In this document: positions 1 to 7,227 of the stretch, one piece after another | How the letters are laid out: each line of letters opens with the position of its first letter | Position numbering within the stretch: position 1 is the stretch's first letter | Assembly (NCBI GenBank): GCA_959347345.1 | Contig: OY365738.1 | Location: forward strand, 1 to 64,000 | Direction: 5' to 3' | Length of the DNA stretch: 64,000 bases | From: an uncultured Amylibacter sp. | Lineage (GTDB): Bacteria > Pseudomonadota > Alphaproteobacteria > Rhodobacterales > Rhodobacteraceae | The notes under the pieces: generated by a model | What the model saw: only the letters and a program-made list of their open reading frames with translations | Databases searched by the model: none | What the model was told of the DNA's origin: nothing | Position numbers and translations under genes: made by a program

Positions 1-884
1 GATTGGGCGGGAGTGCCTGGCAAATCATTCAAATAGGACTTAAAACTTGGCGTGCCGTTTTTTGAAATAACGATATAATCATTATCATAAAGCAAATCTA
101 ATTTTTGCGCGGTGGTTAAATTATCGGCGGATTTTCCGTTCAATAGTTTTTTAACAATCCGCCTTGGCACAGACCAGCTGCGCCCGCTATCGCTGGGGTG
201 ATAATCACGCCAACGCGGGTCATTCTTATTCACCCCAGGACCTGTTAAAGTAACCATTCTATATTTGCCCCTTTCATCCTTATAATTAAAAAAGTTATCA
301 ATATAGGATTGGTCGTAAGGGGCATAAACTGCATCAAAGTAATAATCATCCGATTTCGTATAAAAGAAAATAATATCGGCAATCCGCCCGAATCGTTTTG
401 GGTCATTATGGGCGTATGTACGTTTCCATATAACCTCATTTTGATAGTTCTTTTCATCAAAAATACAATCCATCAGCAGTTTTAAATAATGGGACATAGT
501 CGGGTCGCAATGTAGATAAATTGACCCCGTGGATTTCAAAATTCTTTGGCATTCCAACAGGCGAATCGCCATATAAGCAAGATAGCAGAAATTGTAAGAT
601 GCACGTCCATCCATGATTTTTACAGCGGATAAAAAATCATGGATAAGATAATTATCCTCTTTTATATCCAGCAACCAGTCGTCTTTGACATCCTCTTGGC
701 GGAATATATCGGAAAAAGACGCACCCTCGGCACTGCTACCAATCGGGGCGGTAAAGGTTTTATTTTTATTAAAAGGCGGGTCAAGGTAGATTAAATCCAC
801 GCAATCGGAATCTATCCCACGCAGAATTTCCAAATTATCATGGCAAAAGATGGTGCGGTTTTTTATGGAATCGTTATTTAGCAA
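1..884 (-). CDS. Site-specific DNA methyltransferase, 5' part (runs off the window)
   Basis: Methylates an amino group of a base, probably adenine, with S-adenosylmethionine. Translating the minus strand gives an open frame to base 1. The catalytic DPPF motif (in context DLIYLDPPFNKN) is at about residues 35-38, and GSIYLHCDPT and NEVIWKR follow, as in type III Mod-like and related beta-class enzymes. The AdoMet-binding half lies beyond the window. No ATG precedes the motif. I chose TTG at 884-882 because AAGGGG stands about 6 nt upstream; TTG at 916-914 is an alternative. The in-frame stop further upstream excludes a longer form. A restriction partner, if any, would be outside the window. 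The family call is firm; base and site specificity cannot be read. Confidence 0.8.
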   Translation of the reverse strand, partial: MLNNDSIKNRTIFCHDNLEILRGIDSDCVDLIYLDPPFNKNKTFTAPIGSSAEGASFSDIFRQEDVKDDWLLDIKEDNYLIHDFLSAVKIMDGRASYNFCYLAYMAIRLLECQRILKSTGSIYLHCDPTMSHYLKLLMDCIFDEKNYQNEVIWKRTYAHNDPKRFGRIADIIFFYTKSDDYYFDAVYAPYDQSYIDNFFNYKDERGKYRMVTLTGPGVNKNDPRWRDYHPSDSGRSWSVPRRIVKKLLNGKSADNLTTAQKLDLLYDNDYIVISKNGTPSFKSYLNDLPGTPAQ

Positions 885-967
885 GGCTTGCCCCTTTTTT
901 TGAATTTGTGATAGCAAATATAGTAAGAGGTGTAAAGGTTAATAAGAGGTTTATTCGGTCGTAATAA

Positions 968-1010
968 TTCACAATTCACAATTCACCATTCACCCTTCAC
1001 CATTTACAAT
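968..1010. repeat. Heptamer array (GTGAATT-type), 3' end of hisN
   Basis: Tandem 7-bp units related to ATTCACA (GTGAATT on the minus strand). The last codons and the TGA stop of hisN (990-992) are made of this array: the C-terminal Val-Asn-Gly-Glu-Gly is read from repeat sequence. Confidence 0.7.
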
Positions 1011-1805
1011 TCCCAACGCCGCCTCATACACCCGCCTATCCCCTGCGGCAATAATCTGCCCGTTATGTTCCCCGCCAATATACTCGCCACCTTGCCAATC
1101 GGTGATAATCCCACCGCTCGCCTGAACCAAGGCAATCGGCGCACAGATATCATAGGCATTCAACCCCGCCTCTATCACCAAATCAATCTGCCCCGCCGCC
1201 AGCAAAGCATAAGCATAACAATCCAACCCATACCGCACCAGCTGACACTGCCCCGCGACCCGCCCAAAGGCCGCCCGTTCGGCCTCTGTCCCAATCTCTG
1301 GAAACGTAGAAAACAGTACGGCATCGCGCAAATCGCGACACTCACGCACCGCTAACTCACGCACCGCCTCTCTATGCACAACTTCCGCCCGCCCGAGCCC
1401 TCCGCAAAACCGCTCGCCAATATAAGGCTGGTCAATCACCCCCAAAATCGGCGCACCCGTTTCATCACACACCGCCACCAAAACCCCCCAACACGGCGTG
1501 CCAGAGATAAACCCCCGCGTTCCATCAATCGGATCAAGCACCCAGTTTAATCCAGACCGCCCGCTCACCGTGCCGAATTCTTCGCCAATAATCCCATCAT
1601 CGGGGCGCACCCGCGCCAATATATCGCGCATGGCCGATTCGATCTCTCTATCCGCGCGAGTCACCGGATCAAATCCCTCCGCATCCTTGTTTTGCACACC
1701 CTGATTGGTTCGTCGGAAATAAGATAAAGCAATGTCATCCGCCACATCGCAGAGGTTTAAGGCTATATCCCATAGGTCTGCGTATTTTTGTTTTAAACCA
1801 GTCAT
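990..1805 (-). CDS. hisN: Inositol-monophosphatase-family histidinol-phosphatase
   Basis: Likely dephosphorylates L-histidinol phosphate in histidine synthesis. It is a 271-residue protein of the Mg-dependent IMPase fold. The metal-binding GEEFG is near residue 75 and WVLDPIDGTRGF near 89-100. The substrate-loop sequence SGTPCWGVLVAV resembles HisN more than inositol monophosphatase. The second metal Asp lies in NAYDICAP and is followed by ASGGIITDW. Its ATG is 8 bp after the ubiG stop, so the two are probably co-transcribed. The C-terminal five residues are encoded by a heptamer array. Another IMPase-family substrate cannot be excluded, because no other his gene is in the window. Confidence 0.82.
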   Translation of the reverse strand: MTGLKQKYADLWDIALNLCDVADDIALSYFRRTNQGVQNKDAEGFDPVTRADREIESAMRDILARVRPDDGIIGEEFGTVSGRSGLNWVLDPIDGTRGFISGTPCWGVLVAVCDETGAPILGVIDQPYIGERFCGGLGRAEVVHREAVRELAVRECRDLRDAVLFSTFPEIGTEAERAAFGRVAGQCQLVRYGLDCYAYALLAAGQIDLVIEAGLNAYDICAPIALVQASGGIITDWQGGEYIGGEHNGQIIAAGDRRVYEAALGIVNGEG

Positions 1806-1813
1806 ATCTGAAC

Positions 1814-2563
1814 CTACCTATTGACACAGGCGGTGACATAATTCACGCTGGTATCATTGTCCGACATCGCCCATTCCCAGCGATGCGGATAAAAAACAAA
1901 GCCCTTGCAATCCATCAAGTCCAGCCCCGCGTCGGTTATCATATCCGTCAGCTCCTCAGGCGTGATAAATTTGTCATAGTCATGGGTGCCCTTCGGCAGC
2001 CACCGCATAATGTATTCCGCCCCGATAATCGCTAACAGATAGCTTTTCGGATTGCGGTTAATCGTGGAACAAATCATTAATCCATTGGGGTTTAACAGGG
2101 CTTGGCAGGTTTTGATAAAGGCACTGGGGCTTGCGACATGCTCGACAACCTCCATATTCAAAAGAACATCAAAGACCTCACCCGCGTCCGCCAAATCCTC
2201 GGCGGTCGTGTGGCGGTAGTCTATATCCAGCTTTGATTGTTCGGCATGCAGGCGGGCAACGGGGATGTTCCGCGCCGCCGCATCCGCGCCTATGACGGTT
2301 GCACCCAGCCGAGCCATAGGCTCGCACAGCAACCCCCCGCCACAGCCTATATCCAAAATCCGCAGGCCTTTGAACGGCTTGGGTTTGGCCAAATCCCGCC
2401 CGTATTCGGCGGCGATTTGGGCGGTGATATAGCGCAAACGGGTCGGGTTCAACATGTGCAGAGGTTTGAATATCCCGCCTTCATCCCACCATTCATCCGC
2501 CATGGCTTGGAATTTTGCGACCTCTTCTTCGTCTATACTGGTGGCTTTGGTGGCTTGTTTCAT
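1814..2563 (-). CDS. ubiG: Ubiquinone biosynthesis O-methyltransferase
   Basis: Performs the two O-methylations of ubiquinone synthesis using S-adenosylmethionine. The class I methyltransferase motif [18 protein letters not shown] is present. The family features [18 protein letters not shown] at the N-terminus and MEVVEHV and [12 protein letters not shown] downstream are clear. I chose the ATG at 2563 (protein starting MKQATKATS, 249 residues) over a TTG at 2614, because the usual family length is about 240-250. It lies upstream of hisN with 8 bp between them and is divergent from the CPBP protease gene. Confidence 0.93.
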   Translation of the reverse strand: MKQATKATSIDEEEVAKFQAMADEWWDEGGIFKPLHMLNPTRLRYITAQIAAEYGRDLAKPKPFKGLRILDIGCGGGLLCEPMARLGATVIGADAAARNIPVARLHAEQSKLDIDYRHTTAEDLADAGEVFDVLLNMEVVEHVASPSAFIKTCQALLNPNGLMICSTINRNPKSYLLAIIGAEYIMRWLPKGTHDYDKFITPEELTDMITDAGLDLMDCKGFVFYPHRWEWAMSDNDTSVNYVTACVNR

Positions 2564-2660
2564 AGGGTCTGATAGCACGGTTGCTCCCAAAATATCAAGA
2601 CGATAAACCCGCAAACCGAGTGGCTTTGCAAATCCGCATAAAATAATTTACAAGGGCGCG

Positions 2661-3518
2661 ATGATGATACCGATATTTCCCCAAACTGCCCCGCCATTTG
2701 TGCGGTTTATCGTGGCTTTGTTCGCGTTGATAATCCTTAGCATTGCCGTGGATTTTGCCTTGCTGGGGGTGTCCTTGCCCGATACGACTACGCCCGTTGG
2801 GATGATTGCGATTTTATCGCGGTTTGCCGTGGATTTTGTCGTGGTTTGGCTGGTTGTGCGGTATTTTTATGACCACGGGCTGGGGGTTTTGTTTTATCAA
2901 GGGTTTGCCGCGACCTTGCGTAAATTCCTTATTTGCTTTGCTATTTTCGCGTTCATTACGGGGGGCAGCCTGTATTTGGCGTTTGACCCTAACCTTGATC
3001 ACGCGAACCTGCCGTTTGAGCAATGGGTGGTTTGGTTTCCCATTGCTCTGCCTTTTATTATGATTCAAATCAGCGCGGAAGAGGTGATATTTCGCGGGTT
3101 TTTACAGCAGAAATTGCGTGGGTTATCGCGGAGTCGGTGGGTTTGGCTGGTGTTGCCCTCGGTTATTTTTGGCGTGTTGCATTATGACCCAAGTCAGCCT
3201 GATTGGGATGCGTGGTGGATTATGGGAGCGGCTGGGTTGCTGGGGATTTTTCTGGCGGATTTGACCTATCGCACGGGGAATTTGGGCGCGGCTATGGGGT
3301 TTCATTTCGCCAATAATATCATTAGCCTGTGTTTTTTCGCGCCCGATGATGTGCTGAATGGGTTGGCTTTGTATGTCGTGCCGATTATGGATGACGGGGC
3401 GAGCGGGGGGGCGCTTTATATCGTAAGACCGATTGTTTTGCTGGTGTTGTATTTTTTGATTTTAATGGTAGGTAAATTAGTGATTAAAAATAAAGGACAT
3501 ATTAATGAGCACCCTTAA
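2661..3518 (+). CDS. CPBP-family intramembrane protease (Rce1-like)
   Basis: A 285-residue polytopic membrane protein. The family signature EEVIFRGFLQQKL is near residues 138-150, with FGVLHYDPS and the later HFANNIISL supplying the His/Asn residues of the predicted metalloprotease site. Several hydrophobic segments flank these motifs. Substrates of bacterial members are mostly unknown; some process peptides or confer bacteriocin immunity. It overlaps the next gene by 14 bp, which suggests translational coupling. Family certain, function open. Confidence 0.85.
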   Translation: MMIPIFPQTAPPFVRFIVALFALIILSIAVDFALLGVSLPDTTTPVGMIAILSRFAVDFVVVWLVVRYFYDHGLGVLFYQGFAATLRKFLICFAIFAFITGGSLYLAFDPNLDHANLPFEQWVVWFPIALPFIMIQISAEEVIFRGFLQQKLRGLSRSRWVWLVLPSVIFGVLHYDPSQPDWDAWWIMGAAGLLGIFLADLTYRTGNLGAAMGFHFANNIISLCFFAPDDVLNGLALYVVPIMDDGASGGALYIVRPIVLLVLYFLILMVGKLVIKNKGHINEHP

Positions 3519-4557
3519 ACACCTTGTTATCGCTGGTATTGGGCTGGTTGGCAAACGCCATGCCGAAGTCATTCGCCAACACCCTCAGGCGCGGCTGATT
3601 GCCATCGTTGACCCCAGTGATGAGGCGCAGAAAATCGCCCGTTCCTTTGATTTGCCATGCTATCCCACGCTTGACGCTATGTTCGCAAAACACACACCCG
3701 ACGGAGTTATCCTATCCACCCCCACGCCCCTGCATGTGATGGGCGCGATGGCTTGCGTGGAACGCGGCTGTCCGGTGATGGTGGAAAAACCGATTGCCAC
3801 CTCAACCGACGATGCCAAAGACCTTGTTGCCTTTGCCGAGGATAAAAATGTGCCACTGCTGGTGGGGCATCATCGCCGTCATAATCCGCTGGTGCAGAAG
3901 GCTAAGCAAATTATTGACAACGGAGATATTGGGCAAGTCCGCGCGATTCATTCGCAATGCTGGTTTTACAAGCCTGATTCGTATTTTGAAACCGCCCCGT
4001 GGCGGACGAAAATTGGTGCGGGACCAATTTCGGTTAATCTGGTGCATGATGTTGATTTCATCCGCTATATTTGCGGCGAAGTTGCCTCGGTACAGGCGCA
4101 GGCGACTCCGTCTCAACGTGGGTTTGAAAACGAGGATGTGGCGGCCGCGATTTTGCGTTTCACCAACGGAGTCATCGGTACGATTACCGTGTCTGATTCG
4201 ATTGCCGCCCCGTGGAGCTGGGAATTGACCTCGGGCGAATACCCGATTTATCCAAAGACAACGCAGAGCTGTTATATGATAGGCGGGTCGGCGGGCTCGC
4301 TATCCGTGCCTGATTTAACCTTGTGGCGACATGCAGAGCAGCCCGATTGGTGGAGCCCGATTAACACGACCAAAACCGCCTATCACGCGGCCGATCCGTT
4401 GGTGAATCAAATCGGGCATTTTATTGAAGTGATTGACGGGCGGGTAAAGCCGTTGGTATCGGGGCGGGAAGCCTTGGCAACCCTGCGCGTGGTGGAGGCT
4501 ATTCAGCAATCGGCGCGGGATCAAGAGGCGGTTGTTTTGGATTCGTCTAGCGTTTAA
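3505..4557 (+). CDS. Gfo/Idh/MocA-family oxidoreductase
   Basis: NAD(P)-dependent dehydrogenase of 350 residues. The N-terminal Rossmann motif IAGIGLVGKRHAEVI is followed by the EKPIATS signature near residue 95, whose Lys is the usual catalytic residue. A GHHRRHNP segment comes next, then the alpha/beta substrate domain. Family members act on sugars, inositols or related polyols; nothing here fixes the substrate. It starts inside the CPBP gene. Its stop overlaps the convergent doc stop in the palindrome TTTAAA at 4553-4558. Confidence 0.85.
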   Translation: MSTLKHLVIAGIGLVGKRHAEVIRQHPQARLIAIVDPSDEAQKIARSFDLPCYPTLDAMFAKHTPDGVILSTPTPLHVMGAMACVERGCPVMVEKPIATSTDDAKDLVAFAEDKNVPLLVGHHRRHNPLVQKAKQIIDNGDIGQVRAIHSQCWFYKPDSYFETAPWRTKIGAGPISVNLVHDVDFIRYICGEVASVQAQATPSQRGFENEDVAAAILRFTNGVIGTITVSDSIAAPWSWELTSGEYPIYPKTTQSCYMIGGSAGSLSVPDLTLWRHAEQPDWWSPINTTKTAYHAADPLVNQIGHFIEVIDGRVKPLVSGREALATLRVVEAIQQSARDQEAVVLDSSSV

Positions 4558-4928
4558 ATATGATCGCGCAACCATTGTGCCAGTGCGTCTTCATCAATAT
4601 TACCCTGTGCAACGGATATGATTAAATCGCCGATTTCCTTTTTGTCAAAGGCTAAATTAATCCCGTTCGCCAGCAAACAGGTTTCCATCGTATGAAAGGC
4701 AGTTCGTTTATTGGCATCATTAAACACATGCCCCGTGGCAATCGCCACAGCATAAACCGCCGCCAGAGCGATTGCGTCGTCTATCATGCCATAGGCGATG
4801 CGATTTTCCACGCGTCCCAATGCACCCTCGATAGATTTATCCTGTGCCAGCCCTTGTAGCTCGCCCGGATTTATCACCCTGTCATGAATCGCGATAATTT
4901 CATCTGCCGTAAAAGTTTCCCAAGTCAC
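4554..4928 (-). CDS. doc: Doc/Fic-type toxin of a toxin-antitoxin pair
   Basis: A 124-residue protein with the Fic core in its Doc form, HVFNDANKR (residues 66-74), including the catalytic His and the Lys that replaces the Gly of classical Fic. P1 Doc phosphorylates elongation factor Tu, and the same activity is likely here by family. It follows a small basic protein gene with 3 bp between them, the usual antitoxin-toxin order. The N-terminal Asp-Glu and Ile-His pairs and the mid helix RVENRIAYG match Doc proteins. Toxicity is inferred. Confidence 0.85.
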   Translation of the reverse strand: MTWETFTADEIIAIHDRVINPGELQGLAQDKSIEGALGRVENRIAYGMIDDAIALAAVYAVAIATGHVFNDANKRTAFHTMETCLLANGINLAFDKKEIGDLIISVAQGNIDEDALAQWLRDHI

Positions 4929-4931
4929 AGG

Positions 4932-5183
4932 CTATTTGTCTTTCAAATAATCCAAAACGGGTTGGTTCTTTTCCCTGCTTGCCTCAATACAAGCCAGCAA
5001 TTTTTCACGGCTAATCCGTCTTGTTTCTATAGGTTTCTTAGCCAAATAGTCCAAAACAGGTTGGTCTTTCTCCCTGGTAGCATCCAAAGCCTCCGTCAAT
5101 TCAGGACGGGTAATCCGTCTTGTTTTCACTGGTTTAGCTTTCGCTCCAGATTGTGCTGTCGTTTGTCTGTTTGCCTGTGTCAT
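4932..5183 (-). CDS. Putative Doc antitoxin with an internal tandem repeat
   Basis: An 83-residue protein encoded directly upstream of doc with a strong Shine-Dalgarno (AAGGAGGTC) before its ATG. Residues 21-50 and 54-83 are two copies of one motif: TRRI(T/S)R..L, then about ten residues, then REK(D/N)QPVLDYL. I do not recognise a Phd/YefM or AbrB DNA-binding fold. The basic N-terminus (MTQANRQTTAQSGAKAK) may bind DNA. Position makes an antitoxin role likely, and the doubled motif may bind two toxins or wrap one. The function is inferred from context. Confidence 0.7.
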   Translation of the reverse strand: MTQANRQTTAQSGAKAKPVKTRRITRPELTEALDATREKDQPVLDYLAKKPIETRRISREKLLACIEASREKNQPVLDYLKDK

Positions 5184-5204
5184 AATGACCTCCTTTTAGC
5201 GTTT

Positions 5205-5225
5205 CATGGGATAATTCAGCCCATG
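5205..5225. promoter_or_regulatory. Inverted repeat, candidate TA operator
   Basis: CATGGG, 9 bp, CCCATG. It lies between the predicted promoter and the ribosome binding site of the antitoxin gene, where autorepression would act. It could also be a leader hairpin. Confidence 0.5.
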
Positions 5226-5233
5226 CCTCTCTT

Positions 5234-5261
5234 ATATTACCATTAAAAAACAAAATTACAA
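5234..5261 (-). promoter_or_regulatory. Predicted promoter of the antitoxin-doc operon
   Basis: On the minus strand TTGTAA, 16 bp, TAATAT. This is a reasonable sigma-70 match placed about 50 bp before the antitoxin start. Confidence 0.45.
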
Positions 5262-5433
5262 GCTGATTCGCAAAAAACCACCGCCCATCGGTGAAAATAT
5301 CAGCAAAAACAACAATATAGCGAAAAACCCCACAAACCGCGGGGAAAACCAGCCCCCCGCTTATTTACAAAACCTTTAGAAAAATTTAACTTTTAGTGGT
5401 TTATTAACATATAACCAAAGAAAGGCGGCTTTT

Positions 5434-6069
5434 ATGCCCAACCCCCCCGATACGCAAAACGATCTTGCGACCCTTACGGCAGCACGGATTTGCCATGACC
5501 TCCTTAATCCCATTGGTGCGATTCAAAATGGGATGGAGCTGTTGGACCTAGACAACACCCCTAAATCCGAAGAAATGCAGCTGATTGAAACCAGCGCACA
5601 GGCGGCGATTGCGCGGTTGTGGTTTTTCCGTATTGCCTTTGGTCAGGCACAGGCGGGGCAGGTAATAGAGGCGGAAGAGCTGCGCCACAATATTTCCAGC
5701 GCCTTTAATAAAAGACGGATACAGCTGGATTGGCATATTAGCGGACCGCAATCTGCCCGTCACGTTAAACTGGTGTTTTTATTGCTGATGTGTTTTGAGA
5801 CCGCCCTGCCCTTGGGTGGCAGGATTATGGTTGAGAAAAGCGGCGATATATGGGAGGTGAATGGCCGTGGTGAGGATTCTCGGTTCGGTCTGGAAGAGGG
5901 TGATGGGATGTGGAAGTGCCTGAAACAAAACACGCCCTTGGGCAACCTAAACCCAGCCGAGGTGCAGTTTCATATGGTTCAGCAATTCCTGCATGATAAT
6001 GATGTTGCCTGTAATTGGATATTTGGGATGGCGGGTGCTAGGCTGATTTTTGAAACGGATTTTGATTAG
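5434..6069 (+). CDS. chpT: Histidine phosphotransferase ChpT
   Basis: In Caulobacter-type cells ChpT passes phosphate from CckA to CtrA and CpdR. This 211-residue protein has the DHp signature AARICHDLLNPIGAIQNGMELL. The phosphorylated His is near residue 21. A degenerate ATPase-like domain follows, without N, G1 or G2 boxes, as expected for ChpT (DUF2328). The start is preceded by AAAGAAAGGCGGC. No cckA or ctrA is in the window, but a CtrA-type box is at 50485. It stands alone, divergent from the antitoxin operon. Confidence 0.87.
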   Translation: MPNPPDTQNDLATLTAARICHDLLNPIGAIQNGMELLDLDNTPKSEEMQLIETSAQAAIARLWFFRIAFGQAQAGQVIEAEELRHNISSAFNKRRIQLDWHISGPQSARHVKLVFLLLMCFETALPLGGRIMVEKSGDIWEVNGRGEDSRFGLEEGDGMWKCLKQNTPLGNLNPAEVQFHMVQQFLHDNDVACNWIFGMAGARLIFETDFD

Positions 6070-6089
6070 GGGGAATGCACATTTAACAC

Positions 6090-7136
6090 CTAAAAATGCC
6101 ACATCATATCCACCGACCCGCTTAACTGTCCCTCTTGTTGCGCAGGGAATTCGCGCCCCAAATGCACCGCGCCTAAGAACAAATCATACTGCCGTCTTTG
6201 CCAATAAACCCCCGCTCGCAATCGCGTCCGTGCCCGCAAAAACTTTACATCGCCAAAAATACGGCTATCGGCAATAAAGCTGACATCCCCGCCAAACCCA
6301 AAGGCAAAGGCGGATTTATAGGGTCTCTGTCCGCTAATCGCCAAAACATGCCCCGCCACAGGTTCGCGCAGGACAAACCCGCCGATATAATTCTGCCCGA
6401 TTAAAACATCCGCGCCAATGCGAACGAAACTTTCCACCCCCGCTTGGGCTTCGCCAAAATAACGCACAATAGGCTTGGCACCCCCGTTCTGCCACGCCAA
6501 TTCGTAATTAACCGTGGGATAAATCGCGTTACCCACTTGAGTATCACGGACAGCATCGCTGGGCGGTACCGCTAACCCGCCCAAAATATGATGCAAATGC
6601 TCTTGCACTTTAATCGCGCCGGTATTCGGGCCAACAAACGACACATCGGCGTAGATACGCTGATGCAACTCGCCGCGCCCACCCACGCGGACATTATGCC
6701 ACGCCATACCAAAAGACGCTATACCAGCATAGGGGCGATCAATCCTATGCAAGGGGGCGTTTAACGCTATCGGGGCGACAATCTCACCCGTCATGTGAAA
6801 GGATTTGGCACGGCGGAATGCGTCGTTAGACACGGCTTTATCCGCCTTTGATTGCGTCATTACGGCAGCATAAGCACCCGCCGACCGCCAACGATCGCGA
6901 AACCCGAAAAACAAATCGTTATTATGACCAATCATAATGCCAATAACCGAATCAGGGATGAAACGGGGGCGGTTTAATTCGGGTTGATCTTGGGTTGGGT
7001 TTGGGGTTTCGGTTTGGGTCTGGGTTTGCGCCCACGCACCCGCGCCCACAAACACAAACGCAAACATAAAGCACCCAATCAAACAGGCAAACACCCCCTG
7101 CCAGATATAAAAAATATAAAACCGTTGTTTTTTCAA
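6090..7136 (-). CDS. LpxR-like outer-membrane lipid A deacylase (DUF2219)
   Basis: A 348-residue protein with an N-terminal hydrophobic signal ending near AGAWA. A low-complexity QTQTQTETPNPTQDQP linker follows. The family landmarks are present: GHNNDLFFGFRDRW near residue 70, HRIDRPYAGIASFG, and QEHLHHILGG. LpxR removes the 3'-acyloxyacyl chain of lipid A in a 12-strand barrel. The final residues MMWHF end in Phe, as outer-membrane barrels do. The usual tyrosine after the DR pair reads RWRSAG instead of RYYTSG, so activity is less certain than family. Divergent from glnE. Confidence 0.75.
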   Translation of the reverse strand: MKKQRFYIFYIWQGVFACLIGCFMFAFVFVGAGAWAQTQTQTETPNPTQDQPELNRPRFIPDSVIGIMIGHNNDLFFGFRDRWRSAGAYAAVMTQSKADKAVSNDAFRRAKSFHMTGEIVAPIALNAPLHRIDRPYAGIASFGMAWHNVRVGGRGELHQRIYADVSFVGPNTGAIKVQEHLHHILGGLAVPPSDAVRDTQVGNAIYPTVNYELAWQNGGAKPIVRYFGEAQAGVESFVRIGADVLIGQNYIGGFVLREPVAGHVLAISGQRPYKSAFAFGFGGDVSFIADSRIFGDVKFLRARTRLRAGVYWQRRQYDLFLGAVHLGREFPAQQEGQLSGSVDMMWHF

Positions 7137-7227
7137 CCCTTGCCCCCTTTTTTAATATTGACACTTATCGCTAAATACTGTCATTTTAATCATTGCTATT
7201 TTCACATTTTTTATCAATATAACAGTT

